Assembly: GCA_030407315.1 (NCBI GenBank) | Contig: JALQPE010000278.1 | Span: 24,597 to 88,596 of the forward strand | Length of the DNA stretch: 64,000 nt | From: Asparagopsis taxiformis | Lineage: Eukaryota > Rhodophyta > Florideophyceae > Bonnemaisoniales > Bonnemaisoniaceae | Direction of reading: 5' to 3' | Shown: in pieces, positions 31,940 to 41,353 of the stretch | Layout of the letters: every line of letters begins with the position of its first letter | How positions within the stretch are numbered: the stretch's first letter is position 1 | Notes under the pieces: model-generated | Database searches by the model: none | Told to the model about the DNA's origin: nothing | Seen by the model: the letters and a program-made list of their open reading frames with translations, nothing else | Position numbers and translations under genes: made by a program

Positions 31940-32599
31940 TGTAGTATACGTGGCAATTCCGAAATTGCAAATAATTACGATTTCCGCGGAATTACGAATT
32001 TCCGCGGACCCGAGCGATAACAGCAATGCACGAACATTGCTGGCGCGTGCGCGCGCGCAACCGGCACACGTGTGCAACGAACGTACTGGCAACGGCCAAC
32101 GGACCAACGGGTCCCTACGTGTGACCCACAAGGTCCTTTCCCATTCGGGGACGTTACGAGCAGTGTTTACACTGTAAAGCGATGCCATCGTGGCCATATA
32201 GGTATTGGCATCGTACCGGGAGGGAAAGGGGACAAGACAACGATCGAGCAACGGCTCTAGTCTACGACTGACTTCTACGTTTTACGTTTACGTTCTGCCT
32301 AACGAGGCTTCGTCTCCGTCGAGCTGCGTACTCCCTACCCATCGCCGCACGTAAGGCTGATTGCGTGTAGTGCCTCCGGGCTTGGTTGAGAGCGCCTCCG
32401 GTGACGTACCACCTCGTTTGCTAACGTAATCCTCGCGTGGATTGTTGCGTCGTGACGCTCGTGTCTACTCGCTAACCACTCTACCTTCTACCGTTCTAAC
32501 AATACAGTCAAACACCAGCGGGTGGACTGCTCGTTTCGTTTCGTAAGGACAGCGTGTCCGTAGCTCGTACCAGCTATCTAGAACTAACGTTGTTCCACA
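31940..32599 (+). repeat. 5' LTR of gypsy element 1 (inferred)
   Basis: Borders are inferred: the left one where similarity to the CACTA copy at 62.6 kb stops and TGTAGTATACG begins, the right one at TTCCACA one base before a primer site shared with gypsy element 2. No second LTR exists in the window to confirm it. Confidence 0.5.
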
Positions 32600-32600
32600 C

Positions 32601-32618
32601 TGGTCTTCCGACCTAGAA
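32601..32618 (+). other. Primer binding site of gypsy element 1
   Basis: TGGTCTTCCGACCTAGAA parallels TGGTCTCTCGACCTAGAA at the same place in gypsy element 2 (41278-41295). It starts TGG, complementary to a tRNA CCA end. The tRNA cannot be named from the sequence alone. Confidence 0.55.
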
Positions 32619-32698
32619 GTTGCTACGAGCATAACGACAACCAACGAGGTTGAGCTCTTTTACGTTAAACGAAAGCTACGTGCTACAGACGACGGTCT

Positions 32699-35104
32699 AT
32701 GAATTACGCTGTGTCGAATTCCAGCGCGTCGCCCAGGCAACCGTTGCCAACGTCAGCGGACGCCGAAGCCGACGTGGCCTTGTCAGCAGAAGCGATCTTC
32801 GCGACTGATCGATCTATCCCGCCGGATATCGAGGCGATCGGCCAGCTACCACGTACGGTAAGCCCGTTTGAGTCCGTGAGTATGGACCCCGCAACGCGCG
32901 GTCAGCTCAACGAAGGGAACGTGACTCCCACGGCACTACGCGTAGTGTACGAAGACCTTCGAGGTCACATCGAAAGGGCGAGCGACGCGGCCGTCGACGA
33001 AGCCGTAAGGCAGAGACTCGGAGTCTCGGAGCGCGAAGCTCGTGCGTTACGTGAACGCTCAGCGACCCTCGAACGGGAAAACGAAGATTTACGAAACCGC
33101 CTCTCCGCCGTGGAGGGAAGACTCGACTCGTTTGTCGTAGTATTCAACGAAATCGTCGCCGGACGTTCCGCTCCGCCGAGCGGAAGCGATCCGAATTACG
33201 AAGAAGGCTCGCGCGCCTATAACTCGCAATCCTCCCCGGCCGTTCCGGGAGGATACCCACCAACACCCGGTCCGACGACCCCGACAACGTACGGAAGGGG
33301 GGCGACAGTGCAACGAGCCATCGCCAACCCCAACGAGACGCCACGAAGGCAATTACGTTTTAACGATACGCCAGACCACGCGCGGTCGGCGGACGCAGCA
33401 CGAGCTGCGCAATTCGATACGAGAGCTCCCCCGCCACGTGAAACGTACATTCCGTGGCTGGGTACGTTCGGCACGACGGACACGCGAGTCCACGAAAACG
33501 AACGTGCCGACGCGGTACGCTTACCAGGGAACGCCCTCGGACCCGTTTGCCACGCGTTGGCAGAGCACACGACAATGCTCGACGCATTTGCGAACGTGGT
33601 GTCGTACCGTATGTACCGACTTAACGATGTACGTGAACATCTCTACGTTAACGAGAGTCAAAGCGTACATAAGCTCAAACGTGAGCTGGAGGGACTTTTC
33701 CCTACGTTAAAGCCGTTCTCCGGCCGGAATCCGATTACGTTGCTCGGATTCCTCGCCCAAATACGTGATGGGTTCAGCACACTCGGAGTGTGCGAGGGAG
33801 TGGCAGTACGTGCGCTGCACTTCTTCCTCGAAGGGGACGCCCGACGGTTCTACGATTCCCAGTGTACGACTGGCGTGATCACGACTGATCCGACGAAGAG
33901 GTTCTCGTGGCCTCACGTAATCAACGCGTTGATTAAACGATACCTGCAAGACGACGTGCTGCAGGAGGCCTACGAAAAGGTCACGATGATCACGCAGAGT
34001 CCTAACGAGGACGAGAATCAGTACGCTGATAGACTCGACACCGCCACGCGGGCGTGCAACTACGTGTTTACGGATCGACTCCTCGTTCACCACTACGTAC
34101 GTGGTTTGCTGCCCTCGACGCGGGCAGCCGTGACGGAACGACTCCGGTCACTCCCCGAACGAGAGAGGAACGACCTCACCGTTGTGAGACGATTGGCGAC
34201 GGCCGAAGGAACGACCTTCCGTGCACGTACGGCAGCTGTCGCGTCAGCCGCGAAACCGAAAGTGCGGTTTCCGGTGAAGCCTACGTTGGCTATTTCCGAC
34301 CACGAGTCGAGGAAGTTCGCGGACTACGATGAGTCCGTGTACTTACGTAATGAACGGGCTAGCGAGCCCAGTTACCACGATGGTAACCCGAACATCCCCA
34401 CGGGGGATGATGACGACGTGTCGCTCGCTGCGGCTCACGTTGCCGAGAACTTGGAGGCGATCCTCTTCACGAACGGGCCGCCGCCCAACGATACGAAAAC
34501 GGCAAACGAAAAGCCGGACGAGCTCGAAGCTCGATTGAACCGTCCATGCGAGGACGTGCCGAAGCTCACGAGCGAGCAGACGCAATTGGCGCACTCCGTA
34601 ATCCCGAATGATTACTGGACGCTGTCGTGTTGGTCATGCCGCGAAGATGGCCACTCGACGTTCACGTGTCCGCGTCTGACGCCAGATCAACGGATCTTTT
34701 TCGCGTACAAGTACTACCTCTTCCACGTGAAGAGCAACCCACGTCAGGCTGAGTACTTCCGCCAACGAATGGCCAAACGTAACCAGGAACGACCTGGTGA
34801 GGGGGGGAACGTGAACCCGCGGAGGTACGGCACGCCGCCTACGATACTCCGAAACCCCAATCGTGACGGGGGAAGGCCCTTCGACAGGCGCCGCGGCGAC
34901 TTTCGTAATGACCGACGTGACCCCCGCCCGTGGGCGAACGAACGAAATGGCCAGCGTAATGGCCGCAGCGGAGTCTACGTGACGACCTCCGCTGACGAAA
35001 CACCACTCGAGGTGGAAACGAGTCACGATGACGAACGAGCTTCGTGGGCTCACAACGACGACGTGTCGAACGGCCTCGCGCCGGAAAACGACCAGGCGAT
35101 GTAG
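32699..35104 (+). CDS. gag: Gypsy element 1 gag
   Basis: 801 codons from the ATG at 32699. A helical segment near residues 100-145 (heptads, REARALRERSATLERENEDL) suggests a coiled coil. A capsid-like core at about 330-500 (FPTLKPFSGRNPITLLGFL, FLEGDARRFYD, DRLDTATRACNYVF) matches gypsy element 2. The zinc knuckle CWSCREDGHSTFTC (C-x2-C-x4-H-x4-C) lies near 645-658, with an Arg/Asn/Gly-rich basic tail. The stop is TAG at 35102-35104. Codon use is GC-rich. Confidence 0.9.
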   Translation: MNYAVSNSSASPRQPLPTSADAEADVALSAEAIFATDRSIPPDIEAIGQLPRTVSPFESVSMDPATRGQLNEGNVTPTALRVVYEDLRGHIERASDAAVDEAVRQRLGVSEREARALRERSATLERENEDLRNRLSAVEGRLDSFVVVFNEIVAGRSAPPSGSDPNYEEGSRAYNSQSSPAVPGGYPPTPGPTTPTTYGRGATVQRAIANPNETPRRQLRFNDTPDHARSADAARAAQFDTRAPPPRETYIPWLGTFGTTDTRVHENERADAVRLPGNALGPVCHALAEHTTMLDAFANVVSYRMYRLNDVREHLYVNESQSVHKLKRELEGLFPTLKPFSGRNPITLLGFLAQIRDGFSTLGVCEGVAVRALHFFLEGDARRFYDSQCTTGVITTDPTKRFSWPHVINALIKRYLQDDVLQEAYEKVTMITQSPNEDENQYADRLDTATRACNYVFTDRLLVHHYVRGLLPSTRAAVTERLRSLPERERNDLTVVRRLATAEGTTFRARTAAVASAAKPKVRFPVKPTLAISDHESRKFADYDESVYLRNERASEPSYHDGNPNIPTGDDDDVSLAAAHVAENLEAILFTNGPPPNDTKTANEKPDELEARLNRPCEDVPKLTSEQTQLAHSVIPNDYWTLSCWSCREDGHSTFTCPRLTPDQRIFFAYKYYLFHVKSNPRQAEYFRQRMAKRNQERPGEGGNVNPRRYGTPPTILRNPNRDGGRPFDRRRGDFRNDRRDPRPWANERNGQRNGRSGVYVTTSADETPLEVETSHDDERASWAHNDDVSNGLAPENDQAM

Positions 35105-36015
35105 GTCACGAGCCACCCACATCGCCTGAACCCTTACGTGAAAGGGGGACGACCGACGTCGATGATTGGTCCTCCGCAGGCTCACCGATGAACGAGAGTT
35201 ACGTAAAGCTCACGGCCGCGAAGGCCAACTCGAGTCACACGACACCCGACGTGGGGGAAGAAACGAAGTCCGACGGGACAAACGAACCTCACACGAAGAG
35301 GAAGCCTCGCAGACGAGCGAGACGCGCTACCCGGAAGCACGACGCTTCCGAGCGCGAGAAAGCCAAGCACGCGGCTTATACGAAGCGTGTCGACGCAAAA
35401 GAAGCCATACGGGCTCATACGGTGAAGCGACGAACCGCTAGCGAAGACGCAGACCGCGCGCCGGTCAGGACCGAACCGTTGGTCCTCGACGGGCATACGT
35501 GCCTACTTGCGTCGAAGCATTATATCGTATCCGGAACGATCGGACTAGACCTCAACGTGATGAGGGCGATTACCATCGCGATGGATACGTGCAGCGGCTA
35601 CAACTTGATACGAACAAGTTTACTACCCTACGACTGGGTCGACCGCTGTCTACGTGACGAAGAGCTACCGAAGCTCGGAGACGCCAACGGGCGACGTTTG
35701 CCTATCGAAGGCGCCCTCCTGCTTCGTGTCAGGCTTGGGAACTCGCTGTTCCGCGTAAAATTCTTCGTAGCCAACACGCTGGCTGTTCCCGTCATAATGG
35801 GCACGTCGTTCATGTCGAGGCATGTCGATGCTATACGCTGTCGAGCGCAGACAATCGACCTCCATCGAGGGGATACGATACCCATTATCGCGGAGGGCGA
35901 TACGAAGACTCCGTACGAGGAGGGGGAGAGACGAATCCAAACGTGGAGCCCCCGAGACGCCGCGAGCGTAACGCGGCCCCGAATAGGCCAAGCCGAACGT
36001 TCTCGGTTCGCCTGA
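35105..36015 (+). CDS. Gypsy element 1 protease region in a separate frame
   Basis: This frame is open from 35044, overlapping gag by 61 bp, and its first ATG is at 35188. An Arg/Lys-rich stretch precedes the aspartic protease motif IAMDTCSGYNLI (about 35575-35615), then LPKLGDANGR and VPVIMGTSFM. The usual DTGSG is DTCSG here, a change at a conserved glycine. It overlaps the pol frame over 35943-36015. Each successive frame lies one base back, which fits -1 frameshifting, although in gypsy element 2 protease and reverse transcriptase share one frame, so the second break may be a mutation. Confidence 0.75.
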
Positions 36016-38065
36016 CGAAGTACACGCGTGTACCGGCGATGTCGCAACGGACCGTCAACGTGACGACGGATGCGACCGGACTCGTGTTCCTCGAACCGAA
36101 AGCGTCGGTGCAATTCCGGCATGGGCTTCGTATAGCCAACGGAGTGGTCGACGTAGGACCCAGAGAGACGTTCTCTATTATCGTATCTAATTTCACGAAG
36201 AAGGACCGCGAGCTGCCGAAAGGCGCGAAGATTGCGTACGCGGTACGCTCCCCGTTGGGAATCGTCCCACTCAAGCGTGAGGGCGGCGAAGCCCTCGCGA
36301 AGGTTTTGAACCTACCGCTAGTCGACGTGACGACGCGGACGAATACGAACGGGTTGGGCGACGAAACGCCAGACCCGTTGGTCAACGAAAAGGGGAACGA
36401 CCCCGCCACGGATTGGCAGTCGACAATCGATTTGTCGCACCTCGACGACGAGGATTTACGAAAGCGCATCAACGAGATGCTAGCTACACATTCATCAATG
36501 TGGACGAGCGGACGCCTCGGCGAAATCAATGCTACGGAGCATCGAATCGAACTCGAACCGGGCACGCGGCCCATACGTTCAATGCCCTATCGACAGGGTC
36601 CGGCTCTACGTACGATAGCCGAGGAGCAGATCACGAAGATGCTCAACGAAGGGGTTATCGAACCCGCGTCCAGCGAATGGGCGTCACCAATCGTGTTGGT
36701 GCCGAAGAAGGACGGATCCTTACGTTTCTGTGTCGACTACAGGCGTTTGAACGCGAAAACGATCGCTGATTCGTACCCGCTTCCTCGTATGGAAGACTGT
36801 CTAGATTCGCTTGGCGACGCAGCCATCTTCACGACACTCGATTGTAACGCCGGTTACTGGCAAGTGCCCGTCTCCGCCGAGGACCGTGATAAGACAACGT
36901 TTACGTCTTTCATGGGAACGTATCGCTACGCGCGAATGCCATTCGGGCTACGAAATGCCCCCGCTACGTTTCAGCGGACGTTGGACATAATCCTCTCCGG
37001 AGTACGTTGGCAATCGTGCCTTGTCTACTTAGACGACGTAATCGTCTTTTCGAAAGACCTCGAGTCTCACCTGGGTCACGTTGACCAGGTGCTTTCCCTG
37101 CTACGCGCAGCGGGAGTAACGTTAAAGCTCACGAAGTGCTCGTTCTTTCAACCACGCGTTGACTACCTGGGGCACGTGATCACCCCAGGGAAGCTGCACG
37201 TCGCAGCACGGAACAAGGAAGCCTTTCGTACGGCTACGTTCCCGCGGGACAAGACGCGATGTCGATCGTTTTTGGGAGCGGCCAACGTTTACCGCCGTTT
37301 CGTAAAGGCGTATGCCGAGATCGCTCGGCCACTCAACACGATGTTGAAGAAGGACGCTTGCCCCGATTGGACGAACCCAACGGACGCGCAAACGAATGCG
37401 TTCGAAACGTTGAAGACAATACTGGTGTCGCCACCAGTATTGCACCTTCCGAAGGCGGGACGTCCGTTCATGATCGATACCGACGCGTCGGCGTATCAGC
37501 TGGGAGCTACGTTGCTCCAACAGCAGAACAAAGATAAGCCCAACGAATGGGTGCCGATTGGGTACTGGTCGAAGACCCTTAACGAAACCGAACGCGGTTA
37601 CTCAGCGACCGAGCGCGAGTGCTACTCCGTCGTCTGGGCGATAACGTCGCTCCGACCCTACGTAGAGGGTCAGCGGTTCACCGTACGTACGGACCACGAA
37701 GCCTTACGTTGGCTGATGACGCTGACGGACGCGTCCGGACGACTACTACGATGGAGGATACGCGTTGCCGAATTCGATTTCGAAGTTACGTACAGGCCTG
37801 GGCGCGTGCACCAGGTACCTGACGCTTTATCACGCGTGATATCTACGTATGACGACGGTCGACCCGTTGACGATGACGTACCATCGTACGGGGACGCAGT
37901 CCTCGTGACGACTCGCAGTCGGCGACAACCCACACGAAAAGGGCAAGGACGAACGACGTCCGTACGTAAAGAGGCACCGAATGCCAGGGGTCACGACAAC
38001 CCGTCGAACGAGACTCGTGACGAACGAGCACCAGCCGCGACGGCTGGCAACGAGGGACGTCTGTG
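35943..38065 (+). CDS. pol: Gypsy element 1 reverse transcriptase and RNase H, truncated
   Basis: The frame opens at 35943 and runs without a break into the dispersed repeat (nominal stop 38243). Reverse transcriptase motifs are ASPIVLVPKKDGSLRFCVDY, TTLDCNAGYWQVPV, MPFGLRNAPATFQR and VYLDDVIVFS. RNase H reads MIDTDASAYQLGATLLQQ and VRTDHEALRWL, followed by YRPGRVHQVPDALSR. The expected integrase zinc finger and core never appear; from 38066 the sequence is non-element repeat. Confidence 0.9.
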
Positions 38066-38405
38066 TTTTCGGAAGTGGACGCGGACGTCCAGTCTCTCTA
38101 GTACGGGTCCTAGTCGGCCCCGAGATTTACTAGAACAAATGAACGTCCGCGTCCAAAAAAAAATAAAAATTTTTTGGATGCGGACGTCCACTTTCTCTAG
38201 TACATATGGCGGAATACTAGGGCCCGACATCCACTTTCTCTAGTACATATGGCGGAATACTAGGGCCCGACATCCACTTTCTCTAGTACATATGGCGGAA
38301 TACTAGGACCCGACATCCACTTTCTCTAGTACGTTTGGCGGAATACTAGGACCCGACATCCACTTTCTCTAGTACATATGGCGGAATACTAGGACCCGAC
38401 ATCCA
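38066..38405 (+). repeat. Dispersed hairpin repeat with 43-bp tandem array
   Basis: Begins near TTTTCGGAAGTGGACGCGG, as at the window start but inverted. A palindromic hairpin lies at about 38141-38190 (AACGTCCGCGTCC facing GGATGCGGACGTCC). Five exact-length copies of a 43-bp unit (starts 38188, 38231, 38274, 38317, 38360) each contain TTTCTCTAGTACATATGGCG and CCGACAT, followed by a 3-base partial. Variation among copies is one to three bases. Confidence 0.9.
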
Positions 38406-38529
38406 GTATACAATATATCAGCGAAAACCGGGAGGGAAGAAATTACAGCGGATGGTAAATTCAGGGCCCATATCGGACCGTATTTTATTCTCTCATTTAG
38501 GAAACTGCTCGTATACAATACGTCTCTCT

Positions 38530-38674
38530 AGAATAGGGAATACATATCTGGTCAGAATAGGAAATAAATACCCGGTTAGAATAGGAAATACGTATCCAGC
38601 CAGAATACGGAATATGTATCCAGCCAGAATACGAAATACGTATCCAGCCAGAATACAAAATACCTGTCAGCATA
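38530..38674 (+). repeat. 24-bp tandem repeat, six copies
   Basis: Six head-to-tail copies of AGAATAGGAAATACGTATCC plus AGCC, the last partly diverged. 24 is a multiple of three, so the array reads as an octapeptide repeat (RIGNTYPA) inside a 303-codon open frame (38452-39363). That frame is otherwise Ser/His/Thr/Pro-rich and I do not treat it as a gene. Confidence 0.85.
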
Positions 38675-38979
38675 TCGTCGATCACCCATCTCCCTCAATA
38701 TCGCGTTCTCCCTACCATCCGAACGCCATGCACCACCATCCGCACATACTTCAAGAACCCTCACGACCTAGATTACAAAAATCCGCTCCTTCCCAATTCC
38801 ATCCCCGCTTTCCTCGACACCACCCCAGCCCATTAAATCATCAAGACATCAAACATGAACATGGTCAGCAAAATCTTACACCACTTGAAACCCACTCTCA
38901 CTTCTATCGTATGCCCGAAAATATACACATACCAGAAACACCTCACAGCTTCATTCCCCATCTTCCTACATCCCTTCTT

Positions 38980-39425
38980 CACTCTCCTTCAGTCCTGCCG
39001 TTCCTGCTTCACCACTCCTGCATCACATACGAAACATCAACCCCAACAGTCAGATTCAAAAGCAACGCTTACCACGACAGATATCCTAGAAACTCCCTTA
39101 CTTACCTCTCATCCATCCTACACACAATACAAACCATGATCAAAAACCTTGCAATGAATAATAATCATAGTCAGCAGTCCATATCTTCGCAAAGCACATC
39201 TTGGCACTCAATGAAACTTACCTTCCGTCATCAACATTCCTGCATCATCTACACAACATCGGAATCAACTACAACAGTCAGACTCAAAACCAACCTTCCC
39301 TCGCAGCACACTTTCAAAACTTCACGTACCTCTCTTCCATCCTCCGCTCAATACACACCATGAGTCAACAGGCTTCCAATGAAAAATATCGCATCAACGG
39401 AAATAGTCAAACTCAAAACCCACGC
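38980..39425 (+). repeat. Diverged long tandem repeat
   Basis: A unit of about 220-240 bp recurs with heavy divergence: CTCCTGCATCA, AACATC, CAACAGTCAGA, CTCATCCATCCT and CACACAATACA occur in the same order near 39010-39135 and 39235-39360, with a third partial near 39405. No gene is recognised. Confidence 0.45.
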
Positions 39426-39467
39426 TTACCTCAATGCATACCCTCGAGGGTAGAGGATGGAACGAAG

Positions 39468-39505
39468 GTACGTGCGCGAATCTTGATCAAGATTCGCACA
39501 CGTAC
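39468..39505. repeat. 38-bp near-perfect palindrome
   Basis: GTACGTGCGCGAATCTTG faces CAAGATTCGCACACGTAC with two mismatched pairs and no loop. A shorter palindrome (CATACCCTCGAGGGTAGAG) lies 25 bp upstream. Confidence 0.7.
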
Positions 39506-40101
39506 AAAGCAAAGGCGGTCAAAGAATCTCAGTCGGTGATGAGGGCGGAGTGGAGCCTGCGGCATCGACCGGACAGCTTTCAGCGTCCGCTTAAGTCTTG
39601 CTGTGCATACTCGAAATCATCGCCGGCAGTGAGATTGAGTATGGCCCAAGCCATGGTCTCTGAATCCCCGAACAATGAGATCCGGATCGAGAACAACGAA
39701 TATAAACATATAATCATATATAAGAGAATCCATTTGCTTTCCTTACATGATCCGTGGCATATCCGCTGTAAAGCACATTCAGATTCCACGAAGTTCGGAA
39801 ATAAAAAAGTTTATTATTACAAATGAATTAATTGAAAATTCATGTCCCAGGCAGTCGTTCGTCCTTCCATGCACACGTTGCCAGCACGCAATGTGATGTA
39901 ACAGTTGGAAATGATTGAACTCTTGGTTAAATTCCACCGTTGGGATGTCAGCTGGAGTGAGCACAAAACTACTACCCACAAAACTACGAACACGTTACAT
40001 TCCAAGTCTCGAAAGCACCACAAAAATAAAATTGGTCGCATCTGGACGGCACAGTCTCCCCTGTTCAGCTCGCAATCCTCCCTTTTGCGTCAAAACTCGA
40101 C

Positions 40102-40602
40102 ATGGAATGCAAGTATGAAGGGTGCTTCTACTACTGCGTAGATGCTTATGCGCTCGCGCTGCATGAGCGAACGTGTCGCTACCGTTTCAACCCCTCTCCC
40201 CAACATTTCAACAACGCTCGTGTCCCTGCCGTCACCCATGAGCCTGCTCGAAACGGCGACCATGATTCCCCGCAACCCAGCTCCCCAGACCCAGAATCTG
40301 GTCGTGCTTCCTCCAGCGACTCACCCTGTGACGCTCCACTGCCACCAACCTCAACCCCCTCCCGCGCAGACCTCCTCGTGCAATCCCTCGCCGCCAGTCT
40401 CACAACCCTCGAGTACAAGGCCGGCGCTGGCCGCGTGAGCGAAGTCATCACCATCCTACAAGACCCCGCATTCTCCCTAGAAAAGTTCAACAGCGCCGTT
40501 CGCACCGTAGAAGAATGTCGCCACGTTACCGCTTCCATGGTCGAAACACATTTCCGCACCGAAGGTTACAAGAGCCACATAATTCCAGACAAAACTGGTA
40601 AG
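40102..40602 (+). CDS. C2HC zinc-finger gene, first part, cut by gypsy element 2
   Basis: ATG at 40102 opens 167 codons of protein-like sequence. Residues 3-25 hold C-x4-C-x12-H-x3-C (CKYEGC...HERTC), a C2HC zinc finger. A Ser/Pro-rich linker and a helical region follow (VQSLAASLTTLEYKAGAGRV, SLEKFNSAVRTVEECRHV). The sequence before the LTR reads ACTGGTAAG, so a splice donor GTAAGT may lie right at the insertion point, in which case the element sits at the start of an intron. The rest of the gene is not in the window. Host function unknown; nucleic-acid binding is inferred from the finger. Confidence 0.55.
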
Positions 40603-41276
40603 TGTCGTACCGCCTGGCGGTCCTCGCTGATCGAGCCGTGTCGCTTCCCTATTGGGTACCCACTTACGGGATGTGCCAATCAGAAGGCACCAGCCAACTG
40701 GCGTGTTTCCTATACTTAGGACCAGCTAAGGCTGACAAATAACCCCACCCGGGCCTATCGGCCCCGGCCAAGACCCCACAAGGGGCAAATTTTAACTTAG
40801 GCTGATCAGCCATGTAAGCCTATTGGCAATGACCTCGCGGGTAGGCGAGCGCCAGTAATTGGGTTCTGATTGGTCACTAACTGGATATTTATTCCTAACC
40901 ACTAACCCTAGCTTACAGTAGACTTAGTATAAAACGGCCACTGGAATAGCCAGTAGGCACGGTTTCTAGAGTAACGTAAACTCAAGTGGAATTACGACCC
41001 ATTGGAACAGTGTTCGCATACCTATTGTTCAACCCCTCTCCGGGAAAACCTTAGGGTTAGCCAACAGCTCGACGGATTACGTCACTCGCTCTATCCATAC
41101 GCCTCTCGCGTGAGCACCCCTTCGTCGCACAACCCCCTCCGGGTAACGACACCTTCTCTCTTACGAGACTACCCGCTGGGTACCTATAAGGTTCATCTGC
41201 TCTACCACTTCCTCTACCGAGGCTCGGGACACCTGTCGGGTGGTTTTCCGCTCTAGCGGATTTTCTACCTGCTACA
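40603..41276 (+). repeat. 5' LTR of gypsy element 2
   Basis: 674 bp from TGTCGTACCGCC to CTACCTGCTACA, matched over its length by the inverted copy at 26109-26790, which fixes both ends independently. Confidence 0.9.
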
Positions 41277-41277
41277 T

Positions 41278-41295
41278 TGGTCTCTCGACCTAGAA
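41278..41295 (+). other. Primer binding site of gypsy element 2
   Basis: TGGTCTCTCGACCTAGAA, one base after the LTR, shared with gypsy element 1 apart from two bases. The tRNA is not identified. Confidence 0.55.
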
Positions 41296-41353
41296 CCTTG
41301 TACCCTCGGGTAAGTCTCTTTGAGAGAAATTTTCCTTCACAATCATCTTCACG

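Larger units (their letters stand above)
31940..38065 (+). mobile_element. Gypsy element 1, truncated Ty3/gypsy retrotransposon
   Basis: 5' LTR, primer site, gag, protease, reverse transcriptase and RNase H are present in order. Integrase and the 3' LTR are absent because the dispersed repeat at 38066 replaces them. It inserted into the CACTA end at 31939/31940. Coding frames are long and little damaged up to the truncation, so truncation was recent relative to decay. Confidence 0.85.

Noticed and set aside
38452..39363. 303-codon protein gene
   Set aside because: Starts in a 24-bp array and continues through diverged tandem repeats in a T/C/A-rich strand; no domain.
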